Shown here: positions 49,778 to 60,645 of the stretch, in pieces
How the letters are laid out: every line of letters begins with the position of its first letter
Position numbering within the stretch: the stretch's first letter is position 1
NCBI RefSeq assembly: GCF_022414595.1
Contig: NZ_JADWYO010000031.1
Location: 1 to 64,000 of the forward strand
Reading direction: 5' to 3'
Source of the DNA: Streptomyces sp. MUM 203J
Lineage (GTDB): Bacteria > Actinomycetota > Actinomycetes > Streptomycetales > Streptomycetaceae
Length of the DNA: 64,000 nt
Made by a program: the position numbers and the translations under genes
The notes under the pieces: model-generated
The model's input: only the letters and a program-made list of their open reading frames with translations
Database searches by the model: none
What the model was told of the DNA's origin: nothing

Positions 49778-50362
49778 TCATGGTGCGTCTTCGCACGTAG
49801 AGGCGGCGCGACCGTACCAAAACGTTCCCTCGCCGTAGCGACGGGCCCGCAGCGGCTCGAAACCTCGGGGCCAGGCGAATTCCCCGCCTCTGGTGCTGCG
49901 CTCCACGGTGGCGATCGCGTCGTCGGCGAGCCACCCCTGGCGGCGGAGTGTGAGGAGTATCTCCCGAAGATCGTCGTCCGGGACGGCGTAGGGCGGGTCG
50001 AGGAAGACCACGTCGTACGGCTCCGTGGGCGCGGGGCCGGTGACGAGCTGCTCGGCCTTGCCGGTGCGTACCTCGGCTCCGGGCAGGCGCAGGTTCCTGA
50101 CGTTCTCGCGGACCGTGCGGGCGGCCCGGTTGTCGGCCTCGACGAGCAGGGCGTGGGCGGCGCCCCGGGAGAGGGCCTCCAGGCCGACGGCGCCGGATCC
50201 GGCGTACAGGTCGGCGACGCGGATGCCCCGGAGGGTGCCGAGGAGCGCCTCCCAGGTGGAGAACAGGCCCTCGCGCGCACGGTCGGAGGTGGGGCGGGTG
50301 CCGTTGCCCGGCGGGACGGCCAGGCGGCGTCCGCCGGCGGCACCGGCGATCACGCGGGTCAT
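49778..50362 (-). CDS. rsmD: 16S rRNA (guanine966-N2)-methyltransferase RsmD
   Basis: A 194-residue methyltransferase. SAM-binding motif I is [16 protein letters not shown] and the catalytic motif is FLDPPY. It methylates G966 of 16S rRNA. N-terminal [19 protein letters not shown] is typical of the family. Confidence 0.95.
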   Translation of the reverse strand: MTRVIAGAAGGRRLAVPPGNGTRPTSDRAREGLFSTWEALLGTLRGIRVADLYAGSGAVGLEALSRGAAHALLVEADNRAARTVRENVRNLRLPGAEVRTGKAEQLVTGPAPTEPYDVVFLDPPYAVPDDDLREILLTLRRQGWLADDAIATVERSTRGGEFAWPRGFEPLRARRYGEGTFWYGRAASTCEDAP

Positions 50363-50440
50363 GTCTGTGGGGTCCTTGTCGCTGAGGTCCTTCGGGGGCT
50401 CGCCTCCACGATATGGGCTCCGGGCTCGGGGAGGGCCGCC

Positions 50441-52633
50441 TCAGCCCTTGTCGAGGTACTCCTCCCGCTCCTTGTCGAGCAGGGCGTCCAGTGCGGTGCG
50501 CAGCGCCGGGTGCCGGTCCAGGCCGGGGTCGGCGCGGACGAGGGTGTCGGCCTCGGCGCGGGCGGCGGCGATGACCTCCTCGTCCTCGATGACGGCGAGC
50601 ATCCGCAGGGAGGAGCGGGCCCCGGACTGGGCCTGGCCCAGGACGTCGCCCTCGCGGCGCTGTTCGAGGTCGATGCGGGACAGTTCGAAGCCGTCGAGGG
50701 TGGCGGCGACGGAGGCGAGGCGCTGCCGGGCCGGGGTGGCCTGGGGCATGTCGGTGACGAGGAGGCACAGCCCGGGGGCGGAGCCGCGGCCGACCCGGCC
50801 CCGGAGCTGGTGGAGCTGGGAGACGCCGAAGCGGTCGGCGTCCATGATGACCATCACGGTGGCGTTGGGGACGTTGACACCGACCTCGATGACGGTGGTG
50901 GCGACCAGGACGTCCACGTCGCCTGCGGCGAAGCGGCGCATGACGGCGTCCTTGTCGTCCGGGTGCATGCGGCCGTGCAGGATCTCGACGCGCAGGCCGG
51001 TCAGGGGGCCCTTGGCGAGCTGTTCGGCCACGTCGGTGACGGCGAGCGGGGGCCGCTTCTCGGCGGCGTCCTCGGCGGACTCCTTCCTGCCCTTGCCGTT
51101 CTCCGTCGCCTCGTCGAGGGCGTCCCCGATGCGCGGGCAGACGACGTACGCCTGGTGGCCGCCCTGGACCTCCTCACGGACGCGTTCCCAGGCGCGGTCC
51201 AGGAAGTGCGGCTTGTCCTGGGCGGGGACGACGTGGCTGGCGATCGGGGAGCGCCCGGCCGGGAGCTGGTCGAGGACGGAGGTCTCCAGGTCTCCGAAGA
51301 CGGTCATGGCGACGGTGCGCGGGATCGGTGTGGCGGTCATGACCAGCAGGTGTGGCGGCTGCTTGCCCTTCCCCCGCAGGGCGTCCCGCTGTTCGACGCC
51401 GAAGCGGTGCTGCTCGTCGACGACGACCAGGCCCAGGTCGTGGAAGAGGACCTTGTCCTCGATGAGGGCGTGGGTGCCGATGACGACGCCGGCTTCGCCG
51501 GTGGCGAGGTCCAGGAGGGCCTGGCGGCGGGCGGCGGCGCCCATGGACCCGGTGAGCAGCACGACCTTGGTGCCCTGTTCGGACCCTCCGAGCATCCCTC
51601 CCTCGGCCAGGTCGCCCATCATCTCGGTGACGGACCGGTGGTGCTGCTGGGCCAGGACCTCGGTGGGCGCGAGCATGGCGGCCTGGCCGCCCGCGTCCAC
51701 GACGGCGAGCATGGCCCGGAGGGCGACGAGGGTCTTGCCGCTGCCGACCTCGCCCTGGAGGAGCCGGTGCATGGGGTGCTCGGTGGCCAGGTCGTCGAAG
51801 ATCTCCTGGGACACGGCCTTCTGGCCGTCGGTGAGCGTGAACGGCAGCCGGGCGTCGAAGGCGTCGAGGAGCCCGCCGGGCACCGGTCTGCGCGCGACGG
51901 CGGGCAGCTGTGTCTCGGCGTGGCGGCGGCGGGCGAGGGCGACCTGGAGGACGAACGCCTCGTCCCACTTGAGACGGTCGCGGGCGTCCGCGATGTCGGC
52001 CTGGGTCCGGGGCCGGTGGACCTTGCGGAGCGCGTCCGGAAGCTCCAGGAGCCCCCGCCCCTCGCGCAGGGCGGGCGGCAGCGGGTCGACGGCGTCGTGG
52101 GCGCGGGGCAGGACGGCGTCGACGGCCTTGGCGATCTTCCAGGACTCCAGTCTGGTGGTGGCGGGGTAGATCGGGATGAGCGCCCCGGCCCAGGAGCCCA
52201 CGGCGTCGGCGCCGTCCTCGGCGCGCAGCAGCTCGTAGGCCGGGTGGGCGAGCTGGAGCCTGCGGTTGAAGAGCGACACCTTGCCGGCGAACATCGCGCG
52301 GGTGCCGGGCAGCAGCTCCTTGTGGGGCTTGTGGACGCCCTTGCCGAAGAAGACCAGCTGGAGCCGCCCGCTGCCGTCGGTGATGGTCACCTCCAGCCGC
52401 TGCCCCCGCCCCCGGGACCCGCTGTAGGTGTGCACGCGCGCGTCCGCGACCTGCGCGACGACCGTGACATGCTCGTCCAGCGGCAGTTCCGCCAGCCGCG
52501 TCAGCTCCCCGCGCTCGGCGTACCGGCGCGGATAGTGATGCAGCAGGTCCCCGACGGTCCGCAGGTCGAGGTACTCGGCCATCACCTTGGCGGTGGCCGG
52601 TCCGAGGACCTTCGCCAGTGGTTCGCTCAGCAC
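50441..52633 (-). CDS. recG: ATP-dependent DNA helicase RecG
   Basis: A 730-residue RecG, which reverses stalled replication forks. The wedge OB-domain lies at about 50-150 ([10 protein letters not shown]). The helicase core has Walker [10 protein letters not shown] (ending near 301), the DEQH box ([11 protein letters not shown]) and C-terminal helicase motifs such as [10 protein letters not shown]. The GTG at 52633 is used; upstream lies a degenerate copy of its own 5' end. Confidence 0.96.
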   Translation of the reverse strand: MLSEPLAKVLGPATAKVMAEYLDLRTVGDLLHHYPRRYAERGELTRLAELPLDEHVTVVAQVADARVHTYSGSRGRGQRLEVTITDGSGRLQLVFFGKGVHKPHKELLPGTRAMFAGKVSLFNRRLQLAHPAYELLRAEDGADAVGSWAGALIPIYPATTRLESWKIAKAVDAVLPRAHDAVDPLPPALREGRGLLELPDALRKVHRPRTQADIADARDRLKWDEAFVLQVALARRRHAETQLPAVARRPVPGGLLDAFDARLPFTLTDGQKAVSQEIFDDLATEHPMHRLLQGEVGSGKTLVALRAMLAVVDAGGQAAMLAPTEVLAQQHHRSVTEMMGDLAEGGMLGGSEQGTKVVLLTGSMGAAARRQALLDLATGEAGVVIGTHALIEDKVLFHDLGLVVVDEQHRFGVEQRDALRGKGKQPPHLLVMTATPIPRTVAMTVFGDLETSVLDQLPAGRSPIASHVVPAQDKPHFLDRAWERVREEVQGGHQAYVVCPRIGDALDEATENGKGRKESAEDAAEKRPPLAVTDVAEQLAKGPLTGLRVEILHGRMHPDDKDAVMRRFAAGDVDVLVATTVIEVGVNVPNATVMVIMDADRFGVSQLHQLRGRVGRGSAPGLCLLVTDMPQATPARQRLASVAATLDGFELSRIDLEQRREGDVLGQAQSGARSSLRMLAVIEDEEVIAAARAEADTLVRADPGLDRHPALRTALDALLDKEREEYLDKG

Positions 52634-52689
52634 GGGAACGACACCTCGTCTCGCACGTTCATCGGGCGGTGCCTCCGAGAGGCGACAGG

Positions 52690-52782
52690 CCCCGGACGGT
52701 CCGCAGGCCGGGGCGCTCGGCCAACACCTCGGCGGTGGCGGGGCCGGTGGCCTTGGTCAGGGGTTCTTCGAGCGCGGGCACG
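52690..52782 (-). pseudogene. Degenerate duplicate of the recG 5' end
   Basis: The minus strand here encodes VPALEEPLTKATGPATAEVL and then AERPGLRTV, close to the RecG start [20 protein letters not shown] and AEYLDLRTV. At DNA level 52690-52782 aligns over about 90 bp with 52549-52640, roughly three-quarters identical. After that the frame runs into unrelated sequence. It lies about 140 bp before the true recG start, as a tandem direct repeat. Confidence 0.75.
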
Positions 52783-52919
52783 CAACCTATTGCACACCAC
52801 GACTCTGACAGAGGCGGTGTGTCAGCCCGCCCGGTGTCCGGGGGCGCGTGTCGCTCCGGGGCGGCCCTGCCCGAAGAGGCTGCTGGGACGGACCGGGTCC
52901 GGGGGCGGGGCACCCGGGT

Positions 52920-54533
52920 TCACTCGACGCCGATCAGCAGCGGGGCCTGCTGGCTGCCGCCGTGGTGGACGCAGGTGTCGACCGCCAGGTAGCGGTCGCG
53001 TACATGGGCTTCGAGGCGTTCCGCGAGGGCCGGGGGCGTGTCCTCGGCGAGGATGAGCGTGACGAGTTCGCCGCCCGCCGCGAGCATCCGGTCCAGGACC
53101 GTCTCCGCGGTCGCCGCCAGGTCGCGGCCGATCACCGCGACATCGCCCTCGATGAGCCCCAGGACGTCCCCGGCCTGGCAGACCCCGGCGGAGGTGAAGG
53201 ACTGGCGTGCCGCGACGGCCAGTTCGCCGTAGCGGGTGGCGCCGGCGGCGGCGGTCATGGCGACCACGTCCTCGTCGAAGCGGCGCTCCGGCTGGTGGAC
53301 GGCGAGGGCGGCGACGCCCTGGACGGCGGCCCGGGTCGGGATGAGCGCCACGCGGACGCCCTCGGCGCGGGCCTGCTCGGCCGCCGCGGCGGCGGGGTGC
53401 CACAGGTCGGCGTCGTTCGGCAGCAGCACCACCTCGCGTGCGTGGGCCCGCCGCACGGCGTCGAGCAACTCGCCGCTGGCCGGCGGTTCCCCGGGCCGGG
53501 CGACCACGGGCGTGGCGCCCGCCTCGGCACAGAGGGCCGCCAGCCCCTCCCCCGGGACCACGGCGACGACGGCCCGCTGGGCGGGCTCTCCCGCGAGGGC
53601 CGGTCCCTCAGCCGCGAAGTGCGTGATCCGGATCCGGTAGGGGCGTCCCGCCTCGATGCCGGCCTCCACGGCGGCACCCGCGTCGTCCACGTGCACATGG
53701 ACGTTCCAGAGCCCTTCGCCGCCCACGACGACCAGCGAGTCGCCCAGCCCGTCCAGCCGGTCCCGGAGCCGGGTCACGGCCGCGTCGTCGGCCTCCAGCA
53801 GGTAGATGACCTCGTACGCGGGCCCGCCGCCCCCGCAGCTCACCTCGGGCACCGCGTGCGGGGCCACGACGGCCCGCTGGTGGCGGGGTGTCCGCGCGGG
53901 CGCCTCGCCCGACAGTGCCTCCACGAGCGCGCCCAGCACGGTCACGAGCCCCCGTCCCCCGGCGTCCACGACCCCCGCCTCCCGCAGCACCGCGAGCTGT
54001 CCGGGCGTCGCCTCCAGGGCCGTGCGGGCCCCGTCGTACGCGGCACGGGCGACCGCGGCCGGTCCGCTGCCCGCACCGGACGGTGCGGCCTCCGACGCGG
54101 CGGACGCCACGCTCAGGATCGTGCCCTCCACGGGGTGGGCGACGGCCTGGCGGGCGGAGGCGGACGCCGCCCGCAGGGCGTCCGCCAGGTGGTCCCCGTC
54201 ACAGCCGCGGGCCAGCACCTCGGCCATGGACCGCAGCAGCTGCGCCAGGATCGTGCCCGAGTTGCCGCGGGCGCCGATGAGCGCGCCGTGCGCCATGGCC
54301 CGTACGACGTCGGCCAGGTCCGGGGTCCCGGTCCCGTGCGCGGTGAAGACAGCCTCCACGGCCCGGCTCGCGGACTCCGCGGTGAGGTACAGGTTCGTGC
54401 CGGTGTCGCCGTCGGGGACGGGATAGACGTTGATCGCGTCGATCTCCTCGCGCTCGCGGCCGAGGGCCTGAAGCGCCAGGGTGCACCAGGCGCGGACCGC
54501 TGCGGAGTCGATGGTCTCGGCGGTCTGCGGCAC
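52920..54533 (-). CDS. DAK2-domain protein (fatty-acid kinase FakA-like)
   Basis: A 537-residue protein. An N-terminal DAK2 kinase-like domain has NVYPVPDGDTGTN (35-47), whose Asp residues hold Mg-ATP, and GARGNSGTIL. The C-terminal part resembles the DegV-less FakA tail (NVHVHVDDAG and later EDTPPALAERL). FakA proteins phosphorylate fatty acids bound to FakB; the partner is not in this window. The place between recG and rpmB is conserved. Confidence 0.9.
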   Translation of the reverse strand: MPQTAETIDSAAVRAWCTLALQALGREREEIDAINVYPVPDGDTGTNLYLTAESASRAVEAVFTAHGTGTPDLADVVRAMAHGALIGARGNSGTILAQLLRSMAEVLARGCDGDHLADALRAASASARQAVAHPVEGTILSVASAASEAAPSGAGSGPAAVARAAYDGARTALEATPGQLAVLREAGVVDAGGRGLVTVLGALVEALSGEAPARTPRHQRAVVAPHAVPEVSCGGGGPAYEVIYLLEADDAAVTRLRDRLDGLGDSLVVVGGEGLWNVHVHVDDAGAAVEAGIEAGRPYRIRITHFAAEGPALAGEPAQRAVVAVVPGEGLAALCAEAGATPVVARPGEPPASGELLDAVRRAHAREVVLLPNDADLWHPAAAAAEQARAEGVRVALIPTRAAVQGVAALAVHQPERRFDEDVVAMTAAAGATRYGELAVAARQSFTSAGVCQAGDVLGLIEGDVAVIGRDLAATAETVLDRMLAAGGELVTLILAEDTPPALAERLEAHVRDRYLAVDTCVHHGGSQQAPLLIGVE

Positions 54534-54795
54534 CTGCGTGATCCTCCTCGATTCGGCTGCACCGCAGGGTAGACCCCGTGGCGGGGGCCGTCCCCGCCCC
54601 GGGCCCGGGGCGGGGTCCCGGCCGTCCGTGGTAGTTTCGTACTGCCGAAGTGGCCGTTGTATGCTGCTCCGGTTGCCCGACGAAAGTCGGGCCGTCCCGG
54701 CAACGCCACTTCAGTCACCGACCCTCATGTCACCGATCTGATTCCGGCTCTGCCGGATTTCAATGTAAGTGCATCTGAAGTCTTTGGAGTGACCC

Positions 54796-54981
54796 GTGGC
54801 TGCCAACTGCGACGTCTGCGGCAAGGGGCCGGGCTTCGGCAACAACATTTCGCACTCGCACCGCCGTACGTCCCGTCGCTGGAACCCGAACATCCAGCGC
54901 GTGCGTGCCGTGGTCGGTCGGACGCCGAAGCGGCTCAACGTCTGCACCTCGTGCATCAAGGCCGGCAAGGTCTCGCGCTAA
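54796..54981 (+). CDS. rpmB: 50S ribosomal protein L28
   Basis: A 61-residue L28 ([20 protein letters not shown]...) with zinc-type Cys pairs CDVC and CTSC. It is transcribed alone, divergent from the DAK2 gene, and ends at a strong terminator. Confidence 0.97.
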   Translation: MAANCDVCGKGPGFGNNISHSHRRTSRRWNPNIQRVRAVVGRTPKRLNVCTSCIKAGKVSR

Positions 54982-55022
54982 TCGCGACGTTCTGTCGTAG
55001 CGCAGCCTCTGCGGTTGCCTTG

Positions 55023-55055
55023 AAAGCCGGTCCACCTCCTGGTGGACCGGCTTTT
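55023..55055. terminator. Rho-independent terminator between rpmB and thiD
   Basis: AAAGCCGGTCCACC, loop TCCT, GGTGGACCGGCTTT, followed by a further T. A-tract and T-tract on the two sides make it bidirectional for the converging rpmB and thiD. Confidence 0.9.
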
Positions 55056-55081
55056 GCCATGTCCGGGGGCCGCGACCGGAC

Positions 55082-55909
55082 CTAGGCGCGCAGACGCCAC
55101 CCGTGATCGACCGGCCCGATGCCCGCCCCCAGCGCGAATCCGGCGGCGATCGCGCCCGTGACGTACGCCTTCGCCTCGCGCGCGGCCTCCGGCACCGTGA
55201 GTCCCCTGGCCAGACCGCAGGCCACGGCGGAGGCGAGGGTGCAGCCGGTGCCGTGGGTGTGCCGGTTGTCGTGCCGGGGGGCGCGCAGCCAGTGTTCCTC
55301 GGTGCCGTCGGTGAGCAGGTCCACGGCCTCCGCGGCGTCGCCGGGGAGGTGCCCGCCCTTGATGAGCGCCCAGCGCGGGCCGAAGCCCAGGAGGGCGTCG
55401 GCGGCCCGCCGCAGGTCGTCCTCCGTCTCGACCCGTACGCCGGTGAGCCGGTCCACCTCGTCCAGGTTGGGGGTGGCGACCGTGGCGACCGGGAGGAGCC
55501 GCTTCCGTACCGACTCCAGGGCGGAGGCGGCGAGCAGCGGGTCGCCGTGCTTGGAGACGCCGACCGGGTCGACGACGGCCGGGGCGCCGGTCCCCGCGAG
55601 CAGTTCCGCGACCAGTTCCACGAGGGGCGCGGAAGAGAGCATGCCGGTCTTGACGGCCTGGACGCCGATGTCGTCGACGACGCTGCGGTACTGGGCGCGT
55701 ATCGCCTCGCCGGGCAGTTCCCAGGCGCCTTGGACGCCCTGGGAGTTCTGGGCGGTGACGGCGGTGAGGACGCTCATGCCGTGGACGCCGTGGGCCAGCA
55801 TGGTCTTGAGGTCGGCCTGGATACCGGCCCCGCCGCCGGAGTCGGAGCCGGCGACGGTCAGGACGCGCGGCGGGGCCGCGACAGGGGCCGCGGGGGCGGA
55901 GGAGGTCAC
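55082..55909 (-). CDS. thiD: Hydroxymethylpyrimidine (phosphate) kinase ThiD
   Basis: A 275-residue ribokinase-fold enzyme of thiamine synthesis. Motifs are [18 protein letters not shown] at the start and [12 protein letters not shown] near the end, where the catalytic base region lies. The GTG at 55909 overlaps the thiL stop (GTGA). Confidence 0.95.
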   Translation of the reverse strand: MTSSAPAAPVAAPPRVLTVAGSDSGGGAGIQADLKTMLAHGVHGMSVLTAVTAQNSQGVQGAWELPGEAIRAQYRSVVDDIGVQAVKTGMLSSAPLVELVAELLAGTGAPAVVDPVGVSKHGDPLLAASALESVRKRLLPVATVATPNLDEVDRLTGVRVETEDDLRRAADALLGFGPRWALIKGGHLPGDAAEAVDLLTDGTEEHWLRAPRHDNRHTHGTGCTLASAVACGLARGLTVPEAAREAKAYVTGAIAAGFALGAGIGPVDHGWRLRA

Positions 55910-56868
55910 TCGTGGCCTCCGAAGTGGTCCCAGCCGCCCTTGGTGTGCCAGGGGGCGCCGTCGACGGTCACCTGGGGCAGTGCGGAGGGGTTGAGGACCT
56001 CGCCGATGACCTTCCAGCGGGCGGGCAGCTTCACGTCCTGCGGGAAGGTCGCGACGATCGCGTGGTCCTCTCCCCCGGTGAGCACCCACTGGAGCGGGTC
56101 GACGCCGACGGCCTGGCCGATGTCGTTCATCTGCGTGGGGATGTCGATGGCGGCGGAGCGCAGGTCGATGCGGACCTTGCTGGCCTCCGCGATGTGCCCG
56201 AGGTCCGCGATCAGGCCGTCGCTGACGTCGCACATGGCGGTGGCGCCGAGCCCGGCCGCGGCGGGCCCGGCGTGGTAGGGCGGTTCGGGGCGGCGGTGCG
56301 CCTCGACGAAGGCGCGGGGGGAGCGGAAACCGCGGGACAGGACGGCGAACCCGGCGGCCGACCAGCCGAGCCAGCCGGTGTAGGCGACGACGTCGCCGGG
56401 CTGGGCGCCGCCGCGGGTGACGGGCTCGTGGTTCCGGAGGTCTCCGAGGGCGGTGATGGAGACGGTGATGGTGTCGCCGCGTACGACGTCGCCTCCGACG
56501 ACCGCGGCTCCGGCGACCTGGCACTCGTCGCGCAGCCCGTCCATGAGTTCGCTGGGCCAGGTCGCGGGGAGTTCGGCGGGGACGACCAGTCCGAGGAGAA
56601 GGGCGGTGGGGACGGCACCCATGGCGGCGATGTCGGCCAGGTTCTGGGCGGCGGCCTTGCGGCCGACGTCGTAGGCGGTGGACCAGTCGCGCCGGAAGTG
56701 GCGGTTCTCCACCAGGATGTCCGTGCTGGCGACCACGCGCCGGTCGGGCGCCACGACCACGGCCGCGTCGTCGCCCGGGCCGATGCGCACGGCCGGGGTG
56801 GTGGTGAGCCGGGACGTGAGCTCCCTGATCAGCCCGAACTCCCCGAGCTCGCCGACTGTGCCCTTCAC
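55906..56868 (-). CDS. thiL: Thiamine-monophosphate kinase ThiL
   Basis: A 320-residue ThiL, which makes thiamine diphosphate. GPGDDAAVV near the N-terminus and GGDVVRGD are Mg-ATP motifs, and [11 protein letters not shown] the later conserved part. Coupled to thiD, so the two last steps of pyrimidine activation and cofactor formation are made together. Confidence 0.95.
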   Translation of the reverse strand: MKGTVGELGEFGLIRELTSRLTTTPAVRIGPGDDAAVVVAPDRRVVASTDILVENRHFRRDWSTAYDVGRKAAAQNLADIAAMGAVPTALLLGLVVPAELPATWPSELMDGLRDECQVAGAAVVGGDVVRGDTITVSITALGDLRNHEPVTRGGAQPGDVVAYTGWLGWSAAGFAVLSRGFRSPRAFVEAHRRPEPPYHAGPAAAGLGATAMCDVSDGLIADLGHIAEASKVRIDLRSAAIDIPTQMNDIGQAVGVDPLQWVLTGGEDHAIVATFPQDVKLPARWKVIGEVLNPSALPQVTVDGAPWHTKGGWDHFGGHE

Positions 56869-57183
56869 CGAGGTTCACCTCTCCATGTCGTCGTGGGCTC
56901 ACCGTACGACCGGTTCGGTTCCGGTGGTGTTCCGGTGCGGTTGCGGTCGCGAGCCGTCACTGCTGTAGGTACGGTCGGGCAGACGGGCCGAGCCGTCAAC
57001 TTCTGTCTGCCGTGCGCCCGCCGCGGGCGCGCCACCGGCCCCGCGGGTCTCCCCGCGACGTGCGGCGACGCGATACCGTGGCGTCTCTTTCTTCCCTGGG
57101 TTTCCTGGGTTCCGCTGGTTTTCCCGGGGTTCTCCCGGGGAGGCCCCACCCAGGATGATCCTCGCGGCCGCCCTGGAGGTTTC
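56869..57183. other. 315-bp divergent region between thiL and the Lrp-like gene
   Basis: It should hold both promoters. TPP-riboswitch elements were looked for upstream of thiL and not recognised. No small gene is evident. Confidence 0.45.
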
Positions 57184-57417
57184 GTGGTACAGGCGTACAT
57201 CCTGATTCAGACCGAGGTGGGCAAGGCGTCGACGGTCGCCGAGACCATCGCACGGATCCCCGGCGTGATCCAGGCCGAGGACGTGACAGGTCCGTACGAC
57301 GTGATCGTGCGTGCCCAGGCGGACACGGTGGACGAGCTGGGCCGGATGGTGGTCGCCAAGGTCCAGCAGGTGGAGGGCATCACGCGGACGCTGACCTGCC
57401 CCGTCGTGCACCTGTGA
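57184..57417 (+). CDS. Stand-alone Lrp/AsnC ligand-binding (RAM) domain protein
   Basis: A 77-residue protein consisting only of the AsnC-type RAM domain (VQAYILIQTEVGKASTVAET, later GPYDVIVRAQADTVDEL). It lacks the DNA-binding half, as do known single-RAM proteins; it may bind amino acids and pair with full-length Lrp proteins. GGAGG lies 4 nt before the GTG at 57184. Confidence 0.93.
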   Translation: MVQAYILIQTEVGKASTVAETIARIPGVIQAEDVTGPYDVIVRAQADTVDELGRMVVAKVQQVEGITRTLTCPVVHL

Positions 57418-57486
57418 GGGTGCGCCGACAAGGCTGAGCGGGCCGCCGTGGGACCGGCGGCCCGCAGCCGTGTACGGGGTCGGGGA

Positions 57487-58635
57487 TCAGCGCAGACCGG
57501 TGGGGCGGCGCAGAGCGGCCTGGATGAGGCGGTCGACGAGCTCGGCGTAGCCGATGCCGGTGGCCTCCCACATGCGCGGGTACATGGAGATGGGCGTGAA
57601 CCCGGGCATGGTGTTGATCTCGTTGATGACGAACTCGCCGTCGTCGGTGAGGAAGAAGTCCGCGCGGACCAGGCCCTCGCAGGAGGTGGCCTCGAAGGCG
57701 GCGACGGCGAGGCGCCGCACCTCGGCGGTCTGCTCGGGAGTGATCGGGGCGGGGACGACTCCGGAGGCGGAGTCGATGTACTTGGCCTCGAAGTCGTAGA
57801 AGTCGTGGTCGCTGACCGGCGGGATCCAGGCGGGGAGGCTGGCGCGGGGGCCGTCCTCGAACTCCAGGACGCCGCACTCGATCTCGCGGCCGGTCAGCAG
57901 GGACTCGACGAGGATCTTCGGGTCATGGCGGCGGGCCTCCTCGACGGCCGCGTCCAGGCCCGACTCGTCGTCGACCTTGGTGATGCCGAAGGAGGACCCG
58001 GCGCGGGCGGGCTTCACGAACAGCGGCCAGCCGTGCTCGTCGGCGAAGTCCACGATCCGCTTGCGGGCGGCGGCCGGGTCCTGATCCCACTCGCGGGGGC
58101 GGATGACCTCGTACGGGCCGACGGGCAGCCCGAAGGAGGTGAACACCCGCTTCATGTACTCCTTGTCCTGGCCGACAGCCGAGGCGAGGACTCCGGCGCC
58201 CACGTACGGCACGCCCGCGAGTTCCAGCATGCCCTGGAGGGTGCCGTCCTCGCCGTACGGGCCGTGCAGCATCGGGAAGACCACGTCGACCTCGCCCAGG
58301 GCCTTCGGGACGGCGCTGGGCTCGGTGTAGACGACCTCCCGGCTGGTGGGGTCGGCGGAGAGGACGACGGTGCCGTCCCCGGGTTCCGCGACGTCGTCGA
58401 CGCTCGGCAGCGTCCGGCCGGTGATGGCCATCCGCTCCGGGGAGTCTGCGGTCAGCGCCCAGCGGCCGTCGGTGGTGATGCCGATGGGCAGCACGTCGTA
58501 CTTCGTACGGTCGATGGCGCTGAGGATGGCGCCGGCGGTGACGACGGAGATGGCGTGCTCGGAGCTGCGTCCGCCGAAGACGACGGCCACACGCGGCTTG
58601 CGCCCGGGGGTGGTGGGGAGGTTCTCGCTGCTCAT
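57487..58635 (-). CDS. ddlA: D-alanine--D-alanine ligase
   Basis: A 382-residue ATP-grasp enzyme making D-Ala-D-Ala for peptidoglycan. [17 protein letters not shown] opens the protein; the ATP-grasp part holds [17 protein letters not shown] and the metal-binding [13 protein letters not shown]. The residues do not show the D-Ala-D-Lac type changes of resistance ligases as far as can be judged by eye. Confidence 0.95.
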   Translation of the reverse strand: MSSENLPTTPGRKPRVAVVFGGRSSEHAISVVTAGAILSAIDRTKYDVLPIGITTDGRWALTADSPERMAITGRTLPSVDDVAEPGDGTVVLSADPTSREVVYTEPSAVPKALGEVDVVFPMLHGPYGEDGTLQGMLELAGVPYVGAGVLASAVGQDKEYMKRVFTSFGLPVGPYEVIRPREWDQDPAAARKRIVDFADEHGWPLFVKPARAGSSFGITKVDDESGLDAAVEEARRHDPKILVESLLTGREIECGVLEFEDGPRASLPAWIPPVSDHDFYDFEAKYIDSASGVVPAPITPEQTAEVRRLAVAAFEATSCEGLVRADFFLTDDGEFVINEINTMPGFTPISMYPRMWEATGIGYAELVDRLIQAALRRPTGLR

Positions 58636-58732
58636 ATCGCGATGAGCGTACCCGCTCGTACGGTTGGCGTCAGCGTCCGGCGTGGGGGTTCCGCGCCGGG
58701 GTCGCGTCCGGGTTCCGCTTCCGGGTCCTGCG

Positions 58733-59743
58733 TCAGCGCCGTTCGGCCTTGGCGCTGCGGGACATCAGCTCCTTGAGGGCCACCATGGGCGGCTTCCCCT
58801 CGTGGACGATGCCGACGACGGTCTCGGTGATGGGCATGTCGACGCCGTGCCGGGTCGCCAGGTCCAGCACGGACTGGCAGGACTTGACGCCTTCGGCGGT
58901 CTGCCGGGTGACGGCGATGGTCTCCTGGAGGGTCATGCCCTTGCCGAGGTTGAAGCCGAAGGTGTGGTTGCGGGACAGCGGCGAGGAGCAGGTGGCGACC
59001 AGGTCCCCGAGTCCGGCGAGGCCGGAGAAGGTCAGCGGGTCGGCCCCCATGGCCAGGCCGAGGCGGGTGGTCTCCGCGAGGCCGCGGGTGATGAGGGAGC
59101 CCTTGGCGTTGTCCCCGAGGCCCATGCCGTCCGCGATGCCGACGGCGAGACCGATGACGTTCTTGACGGCGCCGCCGAGTTCGCAGCCGACGACGTCGGT
59201 GTTGGTGTACGGCCGGAAGTACGGGGTGTGGCAGGCGGCCTGGAGCCGCCGGGCGACCGTCTCGTCGGTGCAGGCGACGACGGACGCGGCCGGCATGCGG
59301 GCGACGATCTCCTTGGCGAGGTTGGGCCCGCTGACCACGGCCACGCGCTCGGCGGGAACGTCCGCGACCTCCTGGATGACCTGGCTCATCCGCTTGCACG
59401 TGCCGAGTTCGATGCCCTTCATCAGGGACACGAGCACGGTGTCGGGGGCGAGCTTGGGCGCCCAGGCGGCGAGGTTCTCGCGGAGGGTCTGGGAGGGAAT
59501 CGTCAGGACCGTGAAGTCCGCGCCCTCGGCGGCCTCGGCGGCGTCGGTGGTGGCGCGGAGGCCCGCGGGGAGCCGGACACCGGGGAAATACTCGGGGTTG
59601 GTGCCGGTGGCGTTGACGGCGTCGGCGACCTCGGCACGGCGGGCCCAGAGGGTCACGTCGCAGCCTGCGTCCGCGAGCACCATGCCGAAGGCGGTACCCC
59701 AGGAGCCGGTCCCGTAGACGGCTGCCTTGACCGGGCGTGTCAC
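58733..59743 (-). CDS. gpsA: Glycerol-3-phosphate dehydrogenase [NAD(P)+]
   Basis: A 336-residue GpsA. The dinucleotide-binding motif is VYGTGSWGTAFGMVL, and the catalytic lysine region is GGAVKNVIGLAVGIADG. It makes glycerol-3-phosphate for phospholipids. The start overlaps the plsC stop by 4 nt, so acyl-glycerol synthesis steps are coupled. Confidence 0.95.
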   Translation of the reverse strand: MTRPVKAAVYGTGSWGTAFGMVLADAGCDVTLWARRAEVADAVNATGTNPEYFPGVRLPAGLRATTDAAEAAEGADFTVLTIPSQTLRENLAAWAPKLAPDTVLVSLMKGIELGTCKRMSQVIQEVADVPAERVAVVSGPNLAKEIVARMPAASVVACTDETVARRLQAACHTPYFRPYTNTDVVGCELGGAVKNVIGLAVGIADGMGLGDNAKGSLITRGLAETTRLGLAMGADPLTFSGLAGLGDLVATCSSPLSRNHTFGFNLGKGMTLQETIAVTRQTAEGVKSCQSVLDLATRHGVDMPITETVVGIVHEGKPPMVALKELMSRSAKAERR

Positions 59744-60492
59744 TTGGCTTCCTCCCCTGCGCCCCTGCGGCGCTGTTCCAGCCGGGCCTTGCGGTGATCG
59801 TACGGCTCGCCGGGGGCCTGTTCGCCCCGGACGTCCTCAAGGAGGCGGGTGATGGCCGCCATGATCTCCTCGGTGGCCTCGCGCAGCACCTCGCTGGTGG
59901 GTTCGAGGCCGTGGAAGCGGGACAGGTCGACCGGCGGTCCCGCGACGACGGTCAGCGTCTTGCGGGGAAGGAGCCGGAGCTTCTTCTCCTTCGCGTACGG
60001 CGGCATCGCCAGGTTGGCACCCCACTGGGCCACCGGGATGACCGGGGCCCTGGTCATCAGGGCGACGCGGGCGGCACCGGTCTTGCCGGCCATGGGCCAC
60101 ATGTCGGGGTCGCGGGTGAGGGTGCCCTCGGGGTAGAAGGCGACGCACTCGCCGCGCTCGATGGCGCCGACGGCGGCGCGGAACGCGTCCAGGGCGTTGG
60201 CGGTCTCGCGGTAGACGGGGATCTGGCCGGTACCGCGGAGCATGGTGCCGACGAACGCGCCCTTGAAAAGCCCGGCTTTCGCCAGGAAACGCGGCACCCG
60301 GCCGGTGTTGTACTGGTAGTGCGCGTAGGACAGCGGGTCGAGATACGAGTTGTGGTTCACGGCGGTGATGAATCCGCCGTCGGCCGGAATGTGCTCCATT
60401 CCGCGCCAGTCCCGCTTGAACAACACCACCAGCGGCGGTTTGGCGATGGCCGCCGCGAGGCGGTACCAGAAGCCGATTCTGCGGCGGGACAC
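59740..60492 (-). CDS. plsC: 1-acyl-glycerol-3-phosphate acyltransferase
   Basis: A 250-residue acyltransferase with the HX4D motif (NHNSYLD) and the substrate motif FYPEGTLTRD. It adds the second acyl chain to make phosphatidic acid. The N-terminus has a hydrophobic stretch likely to touch the membrane. Confidence 0.94.
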   Translation of the reverse strand: MSRRRIGFWYRLAAAIAKPPLVVLFKRDWRGMEHIPADGGFITAVNHNSYLDPLSYAHYQYNTGRVPRFLAKAGLFKGAFVGTMLRGTGQIPVYRETANALDAFRAAVGAIERGECVAFYPEGTLTRDPDMWPMAGKTGAARVALMTRAPVIPVAQWGANLAMPPYAKEKKLRLLPRKTLTVVAGPPVDLSRFHGLEPTSEVLREATEEIMAAITRLLEDVRGEQAPGEPYDHRKARLEQRRRGAGEEAK

Positions 60493-60645
60493 GCGGACAC
60501 CTTCCTGTGGACCTGCTGGTGGTTCTCGTCTTGCCGGGGGTCAAGTGTCGCCCCATGCCCCTGGTCTGTCGAGAACACCGTACGCCCAGGTTCCGGCGGC
60601 GGTGTCCCGCCCCCGGCGTCGGCGGGGCGGGACACAATGGGGCGG

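Noticed and set aside
56869-57183. A TPP riboswitch before thiL
   Set aside because: The conserved CUGAGA and related TPP elements were not recognisable in the leader.
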